Shown one piece after another: positions 51,948-60,202 of a stretch of 64,000 nucleotides of DNA (within the stretch, counting starts at the first letter, position 1; every line of letters starts with the position of its first letter). Below the pieces are notes generated by a model. It ran no database searches and was not told where the DNA came from. It saw only the letters and a list, made by a program, of their open reading frames with translations. Source of the stretch: Planctomycetaceae bacterium (lineage in GTDB: Bacteria > Planctomycetota > Planctomycetia > Gemmatales > Gemmataceae); the NCBI GenBank assembly GCA_013823135.1, contig PNLP01000041.1:1-64000 (forward strand). The letters run 5' to 3'. The translations under genes and the position numbers were made by a program.

Positions 51948-52913
51948 TCAGTAATCGTTGCCGAGAACTTCGCCGCCGGCTCGACTGCCAAGTGCCTTGT
52001 AAGTCGTCATCGAGACACCATCGCGAATGAACTTCACCGAGCCATCGGAGAAAACAAAATTGCAGCCGCTGTTATGGACGCTGCGGAACGCGTGTAACCC
52101 ACTCTTCAGGTAGAAGTCGGGGTCAGCAGCCGCATCAACATACGCGTGCGTGTTCATCGGCACGTTTGTGGTCGCTTCGACGTAGCCTCCAGGGTGGCCG
52201 TGAACCCATGTCGTGCGACCTGTGTTCGGTTGGCTGGCGGACCCCGGCGGTGTAGTTGAGGTCGCGCTGTAGGTCCACCCGGTCAGGGTGTAGTGCATTT
52301 CTCCGGCGAGGAGGGTGTGCGATGTTCCATCCGTGATATCGAGCAACTTCACTCGCCCGAAGTTGGCAGAGATCATGGGGCCATCGTCGGGAGAAAACTC
52401 CGTGGCTGTCGGGCCGGTGCGTGTGAAGTTGCCGCGACTCCAACCGTAACTCGCGAATCCCGAGCGAGGCGGGAACGCAGGCGTCGGCATCGATGGGCAC
52501 AGGAACAGGTTGACCGGGTTGGCGGTGAGCATGGCGTTGGTCACGCCGTCGCCGTTCGTGTCAGTCGTGCTGGTGGGCGACTGGAGCGGTTCGTACACCT
52601 TGGCGATGTTGTCCTGCTCGATGTAGGGCAGAATGCTGATCCACGGGCTGTAGACTTTGCTGTAACTGGCATCGACCACTGCAACTCCACCGTGAGTGTG
52701 GCCCTTGAGGGCGTTCATGACCCACGGCAACTTCTCCAGCGAAGCGTGGTAGTTGTGAACGGCGAGACCGACCTGTTTGAGATTGTTCGCACACTTCATG
52801 CGGGCAGCGGCTTCGCGGACCTTCTGCACTGCGGGTAACAACAGCCCAATCAGGATCGCGATAATCGCCATCACAACCAACAATTCGATCAACGTGAATG
52901 CGCTGCGGCGCAT
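51948..52913 (-). CDS. DUF1559 prepilin-like protein
   Basis: 321-residue paralogue of the downstream gene, with leader RRSAFTLIELLVVMAIIAILI (Ala, not Gly, before FTLIE, an uncommon residue at the prepilin cleavage site), the KVREAARMKCANNLKQVG block, and the C-terminal FVFSDGSVKFIRDGVSM...GSRAGGEVLG. It is the first gene of a likely three-gene operon ending in the PepSY-TM protein. Pairing of two DUF1559 proteins with a possible iron-related membrane protein, and with hemP divergent upstream, suggests a surface/iron-uptake unit; this is inference from position. Confidence 0.93.
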   Translation of the reverse strand: MRRSAFTLIELLVVMAIIAILIGLLLPAVQKVREAAARMKCANNLKQVGLAVHNYHASLEKLPWVMNALKGHTHGGVAVVDASYSKVYSPWISILPYIEQDNIAKVYEPLQSPTSTTDTNGDGVTNAMLTANPVNLFLCPSMPTPAFPPRSGFASYGWSRGNFTRTGPTATEFSPDDGPMISANFGRVKLLDITDGTSHTLLAGEMHYTLTGWTYSATSTTPPGSASQPNTGRTTWVHGHPGGYVEATTNVPMNTHAYVDAAADPDFYLKSGLHAFRSVHNSGCNFVFSDGSVKFIRDGVSMTTYKALGSRAGGEVLGNDY

Positions 52914-53247
52914 GGCATCGCCCCTTCAAGGAGTTTGGAAGGAGAAACGAGCCGCGTTGCGACGGATGGTGAGCGAACCTTATTGGTGAGCCGGGGGGGA
53001 ACCCCGGAATCCAGGCAGGTAGTCGCGATCCCGAGCGTTGGCGGAGCAGGCTCCCAGTCTGGTCTTGAGACTGGATTCTTGATGAGACAAAATCTCAACA
53101 AGTGACTTTACATTACCCGCCAATGCGGTAGTGTCAAGCATGTGAACTGAAAAAAGCTGTGGGTTACTGCGGATTCCGAGCGGCACTTGCTCTGTGGACG
53201 CTGTTGACACTGCATCTCACGGTGTTGGGGCGCAAAGGGAACGAAGC
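52914..53247. other. Divergent promoter region, DUF1559 operon / hemP
   Basis: 334 bases with no supported gene. The segment at about 53080-53155 is AT-richer and is the likely promoter zone. I looked for a Fur-type inverted repeat and did not find a convincing one. Confidence 0.5.
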
Positions 53248-53418
53248 ATGAGCGAACACGACCCCGATGAACACGATGAAATCCCGGCTAATGAACCGCA
53301 GAAAGTGGTTCGTGCCGAGGAATTGTTCGGGGAGAGTCGGGAGATCTGGATCGAGCTCGAAGGCGTGCGTTATCGACTGCGGATCACCCGCCGCGGAAAG
53401 TTGATTTTGCAGAAGTGA
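53248..53418 (+). CDS. hemP: Hemin uptake protein HemP family
   Basis: 56-residue protein. The C-terminal half matches the HemP pattern: R-E-I-W-I-E-L-E-G-V-R-Y-R-L-R-I-T-R-R, then GKLILQK, with the hallmark LRxTRxxKLIL(T)K ending. The acidic N terminus (SEHDPDEHDE) is unusual. The ATG at 53248 has an AAGGGA ribosome site; the frame extends 18 codons upstream without homology. HemP is linked to haem uptake and regulation of haem-uptake genes in proteobacteria; in planctomycetes it is common but untested. It is convergent with prmC. Confidence 0.85.
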   Translation: MSEHDPDEHDEIPANEPQKVVRAEELFGESREIWIELEGVRYRLRITRRGKLILQK

Positions 53419-53430
53419 CCTGCGATTCGT

Positions 53431-54315
53431 TTATCGTTTCTTGGCGGTCACGACACGCGGCAATTTGGCGTCGTCCTTCAGGGTTGGTCCCACTTCCAGT
53501 TCCGGCCGTTCCGCAAGAAGTGCCCGCACATCGGCGTCCTGAGTCGACCCGATTTCAAGCAACAACCGCCCGCCCGGCTTGAGGAACGGCCCCACGGTCG
53601 CGGCGATACGCCGATAGTACGCCAAGCCATCTGCACCGCCATCGAGAGCAACACCCGGCTCGTGGTCGCGCACATCCGGGGCAAGTGCCGCGAACTCGTG
53701 ACCAGCAATGTACGGCGGGTTACTCGCGATGAGGTCGAACGTGCTTCCTGTGGGTAGCGGTGCGAACAAATCGCCTTGCAGGAAGGTCATTCGATCCGCG
53801 ACACCATGCTTCGCTGCATTCCGCTTCGCCACGGCCAAAGCGTCGGGTGAAACATCGACAGCCGTGACGTGCGAGTCCTTCTTCTGGTGCGCGATGCTGA
53901 TGCTGATGCAACCAGAACCGGTGCCGATGTCGAGAACCGCGGGAGCGGTTCTCGGTTTCAGGAACGCCAGCGCCTCGGCGACGAGCGTTTCCGTTTCGGG
54001 TCGCGGGACGAGCACGGCAGGCGACACCTCGAACGAGAGCAGGTAGAAGTCGCGATAGCCGACGAGGTACGCGACAGGCCACCCGGCAACACGGCGTTGG
54101 ATGAGCTCCTTGAACCGATTGCGGTCCGCTTCCGACGGCTGTTGATCGAAGTTGACGTGCAAATCGACCTTCTTGCAGTCCAGAACATGTGCGAGGAGAA
54201 TCTGGGCGTCGGCTTTCGGATTCTCGATCCCCTTCTTCGCCAGGTAATCCGTTGTCCAGTTGAGCAGTGCCTTGATCGTCCAGACGGTTGGCATCGTCGG
54301 TGCAGCGTCGGCCAT
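53431..54315 (-). CDS. prmC: Release factor glutamine methyltransferase PrmC
   Basis: 294-residue N5-glutamine methyltransferase that methylates the GGQ motif of RF1/RF2. The N-terminal helical domain (about 10-85) is followed by GYRDFYLLSFEVSPAVLVPR, the SAM loop LDIGTGSGCI, and the catalytic NPPY motif (SNPPYIAG). The length is normal. It sits 90 bases downstream of prfA, its substrate, on the same strand, the classical arrangement. A palindromic repeat lies in that gap. Confidence 0.96.
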   Translation of the reverse strand: MADAAPTMPTVWTIKALLNWTTDYLAKKGIENPKADAQILLAHVLDCKKVDLHVNFDQQPSEADRNRFKELIQRRVAGWPVAYLVGYRDFYLLSFEVSPAVLVPRPETETLVAEALAFLKPRTAPAVLDIGTGSGCISISIAHQKKDSHVTAVDVSPDALAVAKRNAAKHGVADRMTFLQGDLFAPLPTGSTFDLIASNPPYIAGHEFAALAPDVRDHEPGVALDGGADGLAYYRRIAATVGPFLKPGGRLLLEIGSTQDADVRALLAERPELEVGPTLKDDAKLPRVVTAKKR

Positions 54316-54333
54316 GGATCCATTCCATTAGAA

Positions 54334-54397
54334 GTTTAGCGGTGGTCCCATCGGGACCGCCGACCGGCGTGCAACCCCGTTGGGGTCGACGCTAAAC
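54334..54397. repeat. GTTTAGC-ended palindromic element, REP-related
   Basis: Terminal inverted bases GTTTAGCG (54334-54341) and CGCTAAAC (54390-54397) enclose two small hairpins, GGTCCC-ATC..-GGGACC (54344-54358) and ACCCCGTTGGGGT (54374-54386). The ends match the RAYT-flanking REP family (GTTTAGC...GCTAAAC), while the interior differs. It lies between prmC and prfA. Confidence 0.75.
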
Positions 54398-54405
54398 GTG
54401 GCGTA

Positions 54406-55485
54406 TTACCCCGTGATTGCCGCGGCCAGTCGTTGCTTCTTCGCCTCGGCACGCATCGGCGTGATCATCTCGTCAAGGTTGCCGTTCATGATCGCGTCGA
54501 GGTGGTAGACGCTCAGTTCGATGCGGTGATCGGTGCAGCGGTTCTGAGGGAAGTTGTAGGTCCGGATACGCTCATTGCGGTCGCCGCCGCCGATCTGGTT
54601 TTTCCGCAACGCCGAGCGTTCGCGGTGTTGGCGCTCGACCTGTCGTTCGAAGATCCGGGTGCGCAGAACCCGCATCGCCTGCTCGCGGTTCTTGTGCTGG
54701 CTCCGCCCGTCCTGGCACTTCACCTCGATCTGGTCCGGCGTGTTCTTCTTGTACCAGATGCGGACGGCCGATTCCGTCTTGTTGACGTGCTGACCACCCG
54801 CACCGCCGGCCCGCATGGTTTCCCACTCGATGTCGTTCATGTTGATCGACACCTGAACCTCGTCCGGTTCCGGGAGCACCGCAACGGTCGCCAGCGAAGT
54901 GTGAATCCGCCCCTGCGTTTCCGTGGCCGGCACTCGCTGCACTCGGTGCCCGCCCGACTCGTAACGCAGGTACTGATAAACGTCTTCGCCCGTGATGCCG
55001 AACGTGATCTCCTTGAAGCCGCCGGCTTCGCCAGGACTCTGCGAAATCTCCTCGATCGTCCAGCCCTTCACGCGGGCATAGCGGGAGTACATTTCGTAGA
55101 GGTTGCCCGCGAAGAGAGCAGCCTCGTCGCCGCCCGTGCCAGCACGAATTTCCACAATGAGCTTCGAGAAATCCTCGGTCGGATCGACCAGGAATTGATC
55201 TTCGATCTTGGTGTAGAGTGCGTCGCGTTTGGGTCGCAGCGATGCGAGCTCTTCTTCGCCCATCGCCCGCATCTCGGGATCGGGCCCCGCAACGATGGCC
55301 TCTGCTTCCTTGATCGCTTCGTCAAGCTTGAGCAGTTCGAGATAAGGTTCGATGAGCTTGGCGAGTGCCCCGCGTTCCTTGCCAATGGCATTGGAGCGTG
55401 TCGGATTTGTCGCGACCGCGGGGTCGTAGAGTTGTTGTTCGAGCTCGCGGTAATGCGCGAGTTTCTGTTCCAGAGCAGCGAACAT
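54406..55485 (-). CDS. prfA: Peptide chain release factor 1
   Basis: 359-residue class I release factor. The GGQ loop is in RAGGAGGQHVNKTES, and the codon-recognition motif is PAT in QRVPATETQG, which marks RF1 (UAA/UAG) rather than RF2 (SPF). The flanking sequence SQHKNREQAMRVL is also typical. The length is normal. Operon order is rpmE, prfA, prmC. Its methylating enzyme is the next gene. Confidence 0.97.
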   Translation of the reverse strand: MFAALEQKLAHYRELEQQLYDPAVATNPTRSNAIGKERGALAKLIEPYLELLKLDEAIKEAEAIVAGPDPEMRAMGEEELASLRPKRDALYTKIEDQFLVDPTEDFSKLIVEIRAGTGGDEAALFAGNLYEMYSRYARVKGWTIEEISQSPGEAGGFKEITFGITGEDVYQYLRYESGGHRVQRVPATETQGRIHTSLATVAVLPEPDEVQVSINMNDIEWETMRAGGAGGQHVNKTESAVRIWYKKNTPDQIEVKCQDGRSQHKNREQAMRVLRTRIFERQVERQHRERSALRKNQIGGGDRNERIRTYNFPQNRCTDHRIELSVYHLDAIMNGNLDEMITPMRAEAKKQRLAAAITG

Positions 55486-55491
55486 AGCTTT

Positions 55492-55630
55492 GTGTTTGGT
55501 GTTGAGTGTTTCGTGTTTGGGAACGGCGTTCCGGTGACGCCCCGACCAACTGATCGGGGGTCGCTAACGAAACGCTGCTCTTGCACAAACACGTTCCATC
55601 TGAACACTCGAAAAACTCAACACCAAACAC
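55492..55630. repeat. Inverted 20-mer pair between rpmE and prfA
   Basis: GTGTTTGGTGTTGAGTGTTT at 55492-55511 and a reverse-complement copy with one mismatch at 55611-55630 flank about 100 bases. They could form a long stem in the rpmE-prfA message. The unit is locally repeated (further GTGTTTGG/TCAACACC fragments nearby). Confidence 0.7.
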
Positions 55631-55646
55631 TCAACTCAACATCAGA

Positions 55647-55934
55647 TCACTTCTTGCTTTCGGGGTCGCCTTCGCGCTTCGTGCCGTACTTGGTGTTCTT
55701 GTACTTGTCCTGGAACTTCTGGACGCGGCCAGTCGTGTCGAGGAGCTTCATCTTCCCCGTGAAGAAGGGGTGGCTAGCGCTCGAAATTTCCAGCTTGTAC
55801 AGCGGGTATTCCTTGCCGTCGGTCCACTTGATTGTCTCGTCGGTCTCGGCGCAAGACCGCGTGAGGAATGAGAAATTCGCGGCTGCGTCCTGGAACACAA
55901 CCTCGCGGTAGTTGGGGTGAATGCCCTTCTGCAT
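55647..55934 (-). CDS. rpmE: Ribosomal protein L31, type B (zinc-free)
   Basis: 95-residue L31. The N terminus (QKGIHPNYREVVF) and the FTGKMKLLDTTGRVQKFQDKY block are typical. It lacks the CxxC zinc site of type A, having just one Cys, and is of the longer type B (YkgM-like) form with a Lys-rich tail. It begins the rpmE-prfA-prmC operon, the conserved translation cluster. Confidence 0.95.
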   Translation of the reverse strand: MQKGIHPNYREVVFQDAAANFSFLTRSCAETDETIKWTDGKEYPLYKLEISSASHPFFTGKMKLLDTTGRVQKFQDKYKNTKYGTKREGDPESKK

Positions 55935-56290
55935 AGCTCTGGCTCCGGTTTTCAGTGATTCGACTAAACTATCATTTTAGAAGTGTTCGGATAACCCGAC
56001 AACGCCGATTCCCTGCGAGAAATCACTTCTCGGAACTTCAAATTTGGCGTAAACTGATTTTCAGTTGCGGGTTCTGACATCACTTCGATGTCGGTTCTCG
56101 ATGCCATTCCCAACTCCTTCGAGGTGTAGAATGGGGCGGGTTATTCTGGTGGGGTGGTTTGTCGTGTCAGTGAAGCAGTCAACGGGAAACTGGACTTCCT
56201 GCCAGAAATGACTTACGGTTCAGTTATCATTTTCTTGGAACTCATTCCGGGTGGGTCCCGTCCACTCCACCCGGGCAAGGTCGGGTCTCT
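55935..56290. other. Divergent promoter region, rpmE / kinase-tubulin gene
   Basis: 356 bases without a supported gene. A short imperfect inverted pair (GCGAGAAATCACTTCTCG-type, near 56017-56035) is the only structure noted. Promoters of both flanking genes are expected here. Confidence 0.5.
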
Positions 56291-59200
56291 ATGAACTGGC
56301 TCCGCGAACCGGACGGCGAACCCCTTCCTGGATATCGCCTGCTGGAACCCATCGGGACTGGTGGGTTCGGTGAGGTTTGGAAGTGTACGGCCCCCGGCGG
56401 CATTCTCAAGGCCATCAAGTTCGTCTACGGCAACCTGAACGCCCTCGACGGCGACGACGTGCGTGCCGTTCAGGAAATGAAGGCCCTCGAACGGGTCAAG
56501 CAAGTTCGCCACCCGTTCGTTGTCTCGATCGAGCAAATCCAGGACGTCGGCGGCGAGCTCCTCATTGTGATGGAACTGGCCGACAAGAACCTTCACGAAT
56601 GCCTGGTGGAATATCAGGACGCGGGGCGGCCCGGCATCCCACGCGATATCCTCCTGGGGTTGCTCGACGACGCTGCCATTGGCCTCGATCACCTCATCGA
56701 GAAACACAACCTCCAACACCTCGATGTCAAGCCACGCAACCTGTTCATGGTCTCCGACCGCGTGAAGGTCGCGGATTTCGGGCTGGTCAAGACCCTGGAG
56801 CGTTCCAGTTCATCCGGGCTCATGGGTGGTGTTACTCCGATTTACGCTGCCCCGGAGACGTTTTCGAACAAGATCAGCAAGCACTCCGACCAGTACAGCC
56901 TGGCGATCGTGTACATCGAGTTGCTGACTGGCCTGCGGCCATTCGCGGGAAAGAACATCCGGCAGCTCGCGCTCCAGCACATGACCGAGCCACCCGATCT
57001 GACCATGCTCCCGGAGGCCGACCGACCGATTCTGGCGCGGGCACTCGCGAAGGATCCCGACGAACGGTTCCCGACCTGCGTGAGTTTCATTCGTGCCCTG
57101 GGGGGCCGATCAGAGAGCACGGGTAGTAGCGGTGGCGGTAGCGGCGGTATTTCGGCATCTGACCCGGCAGCATGGGCCAAGGCCACAAAGACCGCACACG
57201 ATGTGGACCTGACCCCGCCGGCTCCGAAAACCACCAAGGGCGGGGCGGCCATCGCTGCCAGCAAGATCCGCCTGAAGTCCAAGCCCGAAGTGGACATCAA
57301 TGAGAGCCATTTGCTCTCGACGACCACTGCACCCAAGCGCGACCTCGGCATTCTCCGGCCGACGGTTCTCATTGGGATCGGCAGCTTCGGCCGCCGGGCA
57401 TTGCAGGAGATTCGCTGCCGACTCACCGACCGAGTCGGCGACATCACGCAGATGCCGAGTTTCCGATTCCTGTACGTGGATTGCGATCCGGACGCCATGA
57501 ACAAGGCGATCAGCGCCCCACCCGATGTGGCACTCGATCCGGACGAAGTATTTCAGGTGCCGCTCCAGCCCGTTACGCAGTATCGTCGGAAGCAGCTCGA
57601 CCTGATCCTCGACTGGCTGCCTCGTGAGAAGTTGTACTCGATCCCACGGAGCCTCCACGCGGGCGGGTCGCGAGCTCTCGGCAGGCTAGCGTTCTGCGAC
57701 AACTATCTCCGATTCGTGACTCGACTCCGCCGCGATTTCCAGGTTGCCATGCACCCGGAATCGATCAGTGCCTCGTGCGACCAAAGCGGCCTGATGCCTC
57801 GCGACAAAATCCCTCAGGTGTATGTCTTCGCCAGCGCAGCAGGCGGCTCGGGCGGGATGCTGATGGACCTGGGCTACGCGGTGAGACGTGTTCTCGGGAG
57901 GTTGATGCCAAGCCAGAACCCGTCGGTCACCGCCTTCGTCTTCGCCAGTTCCCCGAAAGATCCAAACACCACGGAGCAGGAACTCGCCAATCTCTACGCG
58001 GGGATCACCGAACTCCACCACTACGCCGACCCCGAGGTCACCTTCGCCGCTCAATACGGCGGTCCCGAGGGGCCCAAGGTTGAAGGGAAGGGACTCCCCT
58101 TCTCCGCGACGTATCTCTTGCCGATGCCAACCCGCTCCGTGGAGGCGTTCCGCGACTGTGTATCGCACCTCGCTGGGTACGTCGCACACGATATGACGAC
58201 CCCACTCGGGCAGTCCCTGGAAAAGCTGCGGCAAATGGTGCCGGCCTACGAGCGAACACCATTCCGCACGTTTGGCACCTATGGCGTCTGGTTCCCACGC
58301 GGATTGATGCTTCGCTCCTCGGCACATCGGATCGCGCTCACCTTGCTCAAAGCCTGGCGCGAGACAACTCCAACAAGTGAGCCGCCACAGGTCGAGGAAA
58401 TCTACCAGCGGATCACATCCGACTCGCGTCTGAAGCCGGACATGGTCCAACAACAACTCGACCAGGAGTTCATGCGTGGTCCAGATGGGGCAGCGGGTGA
58501 GCAGATCGAACGCTGGCTTACGGGCCTCGAAGGGCAAATCAACCCCACCGCGCGGAGTTCGGAAGCGTCCAAGTGGTCGCGGAGCGTGTGGGATCAAGCT
58601 CGCGACCTGATTGGTTCACGCCCGACCAACGAGAACGATAGTACTGTTGCCCGGAGCCGACTCAGTAAGGTGCTCGAGGACGCGATCAAACGAGCAGCCG
58701 AGGCGTGGGCCAACGAGTTCTATGCGGCTTGTCGGCCTCTGGAAATCCTCCCAGGAAACCGTCTGGGTGTTGTCGAGTCATCCCTGAAGAGGCTCTCTCG
58801 TTGGTGCGTCGATGCAGCGGCAACGATCGAGAAAAAGGCAGAGCCGGTCGGGACGAAAACCCGTCAAGCACGTAACGACGTGCAAGCCGCATTCGATGCC
58901 TGTCAGTCGGGAAGTCGGTCGTTCAGCTTCTTCGGCAACCGCCCAACGCGAAGCATGAAACACTTCCTCGAGCAACTTCGGGTATTCGCACGCCTCCGGT
59001 TGCAAGAGGACATGAGTGACGCGACCATCCGGTTCTACCGCGCCCTGCGACTCCGCCTGGAAGACAAGCTGAGGGAACTCTCCAGCTGTCGCACGCGGCT
59101 GGATCAACTTCTCAAAGTGATGGACGATCCGCTCCGTAACCTCCCCGTGTCCACGGACACACCGTACTCCGCATCCGAGGAAGCGCTGCAAAAGACGATC

Positions 59201-59836
59201 CACCCGACGGCGACCTTACAAGTGGTGCTCCCCAACGGCGAGACCCACATCGAACGGTCGGCGAAGAGGATAGTGCAGGGTCTCAAACCCGAGGACTTGA
59301 AACGACTGGAAACCGCGATTCAAAAGCTCGTTCTGGAGCCTCGAGGCGGGTTAATCTCGCTGTGCGAATTGAACGCAGACATGATGCGGACGCTCGTCAA
59401 TCCACTCATTGAGCAGACAACCGCGTTCCTGAGTGATTTGCTACCCGTGACGGACGTGACGGACATCGAATCCTCAGCCGCGAAGGCGAAAAAGATCGAT
59501 CCCGCTGACCGCATCAGGGAGTATCATCGCCTCTCGGCCCCACCGGCGGGAACAAACAAGGCCGACGAGCATACATTCGTGTTGGTCCCGGATAGCAAAC
59601 AGGGCTCGGCCTATGCTGAGCTGGTCAAGAAGACCTTGACCGGGGCGACGACGCTCGCCGTGAATGGCTCCGCCACCGACTTGATGTTCTGCCGCGAACA
59701 CGGGGCACTGCGGACATCAGAACTGGTTGACCTTCTCTCGGATTGCCAGTCGGCCTACTACGACGTGGTTTCCGACCCGCAAACCTCGCCGCACTCGCGT
59801 TACGACGTGAGCGAGTGGCTTCCCATCTCCGAGTAA
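56291..59836 (+). CDS. Ser/Thr protein kinase fused to a tubulin-like (Tubulin_2) domain
   Basis: 1181-residue protein. Kinase domain at 13-275: glycine loop IGTGGFGEVW, Lys43 in AIK, catalytic loop HLDVKPRN with Asp145 (HLD for HRD), DFG 162-164 and APE 187-189. A low-complexity Ser/Gly linker (275-350) leads to a tubulin/FtsZ-superfamily domain (about 355-690): first loop GIGSFGRRAL (362-371), a strand ending in the DCDPDAMNKA loop, and the glycine-rich T4-type signature ASAAGGSGGMLMD (514-526). This matches the bacterial 'tubulin-like' Tubulin_2 family. The final 490 residues are mostly helical with no recognised domain. There is no membrane segment. The fusion could phosphorylate itself or filament partners. 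Confidence 0.88.
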   Translation: MNWLREPDGEPLPGYRLLEPIGTGGFGEVWKCTAPGGILKAIKFVYGNLNALDGDDVRAVQEMKALERVKQVRHPFVVSIEQIQDVGGELLIVMELADKNLHECLVEYQDAGRPGIPRDILLGLLDDAAIGLDHLIEKHNLQHLDVKPRNLFMVSDRVKVADFGLVKTLERSSSSGLMGGVTPIYAAPETFSNKISKHSDQYSLAIVYIELLTGLRPFAGKNIRQLALQHMTEPPDLTMLPEADRPILARALAKDPDERFPTCVSFIRALGGRSESTGSSGGGSGGISASDPAAWAKATKTAHDVDLTPPAPKTTKGGAAIAASKIRLKSKPEVDINESHLLSTTTAPKRDLGILRPTVLIGIGSFGRRALQEIRCRLTDRVGDITQMPSFRFLYVDCDPDAMNKAISAPPDVALDPDEVFQVPLQPVTQYRRKQLDLILDWLPREKLYSIPRSLHAGGSRALGRLAFCDNYLRFVTRLRRDFQVAMHPESISASCDQSGLMPRDKIPQVYVFASAAGGSGGMLMDLGYAVRRVLGRLMPSQNPSVTAFVFASSPKDPNTTEQELANLYAGITELHHYADPEVTFAAQYGGPEGPKVEGKGLPFSATYLLPMPTRSVEAFRDCVSHLAGYVAHDMTTPLGQSLEKLRQMVPAYERTPFRTFGTYGVWFPRGLMLRSSAHRIALTLLKAWRETTPTSEPPQVEEIYQRITSDSRLKPDMVQQQLDQEFMRGPDGAAGEQIERWLTGLEGQINPTARSSEASKWSRSVWDQARDLIGSRPTNENDSTVARSRLSKVLEDAIKRAAEAWANEFYAACRPLEILPGNRLGVVESSLKRLSRWCVDAAATIEKKAEPVGTKTRQARNDVQAAFDACQSGSRSFSFFGNRPTRSMKHFLEQLRVFARLRLQEDMSDATIRFYRALRLRLEDKLRELSSCRTRLDQLLKVMDDPLRNLPVSTDTPYSASEEALQKTIHPTATLQVVLPNGETHIERSAKRIVQGLKPEDLKRLETAIQKLVLEPRGGLISLCELNADMMRTLVNPLIEQTTAFLSDLLPVTDVTDIESSAAKAKKIDPADRIREYHRLSAPPAGTNKADEHTFVLVPDSKQGSAYAELVKKTLTGATTLAVNGSATDLMFCREHGALRTSELVDLLSDCQSAYYDVVSDPQTSPHSRYDVSEWLPISE

Positions 59837-59846
59837 TCGCGATTCT

Positions 59847-59868
59847 GGTCGCCCCCGCTGGGGCGACC
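59847..59868. terminator. GC-rich hairpin between convergent genes
   Basis: GGTCGCCCC / GGGGCGACC 9-bp stem with a 4-base loop, 10 bases after the kinase-tubulin stop and directly before the convergent gene's stop. Confidence 0.6.
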
Positions 59869-59869
59869 G

Positions 59870-60199
59870 CTACATTTCTGAACTGCGCTTCGAGATCCGG
59901 CGGTCCCACAACACTGCGAACGCGAATCCCGACAGTCCCCCGAAGGTGGAGCCGATCATCAGGGCGATCGGCACGACGAACTCTTTCGCCACGTCGCCCC
60001 AGATTCGGCGCCCGGTGGGTTCACGTTCCCCCGCTTCGAGGTACGCCCACGCCGCACCGCCACAAGCCAGGAAACCCAACAACACCCCGGCTAACAAGAC
60101 GCCGTAAAAGACAGTGGCCGGCAACCGGGGACGGTCCCCTGTCGCCAGCCACTCGCGTTCACTGCTTTCGTTCTGCATTCCGAACTCCGCGTTCCTCAT
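59870..60199 (-). CDS. Small two-helix membrane protein behind ftsH
   Basis: About 109 residues, with two membrane helices (about 30-55, VFYGVLLAGVLLGFLACGGAAWAY, and about 75-97, VVPIALMIGSTFGGLSGFAFAVL). The function is unknown. The ATG at 60199 lies just after the ftsH stop, so it is probably co-transcribed. The first 20 residues read like translated GC-rich spacer (AEFGMQNESS), so the true start may be the later ATG at 60178. It may assist or be quality-controlled with FtsH, but only position suggests it. Confidence 0.6.
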   Translation of the reverse strand: MRNAEFGMQNESSEREWLATGDRPRLPATVFYGVLLAGVLLGFLACGGAAWAYLEAGEREPTGRRIWGDVAKEFVVPIALMIGSTFGGLSGFAFAVLWDRRISKRSSEM

Positions 60200-60202
60200 C
60201 AC

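Noticed and set aside
53080..53160. Fur box before hemP
   Set aside because: No 19-bp inverted repeat resembling the Fur consensus; only general AT-richness.
54433..55911. 492-codon open frame on the plus strand
   Set aside because: It lies opposite prfA and rpmE, which are unmistakable; it is a GC-rich antisense frame with no domain.
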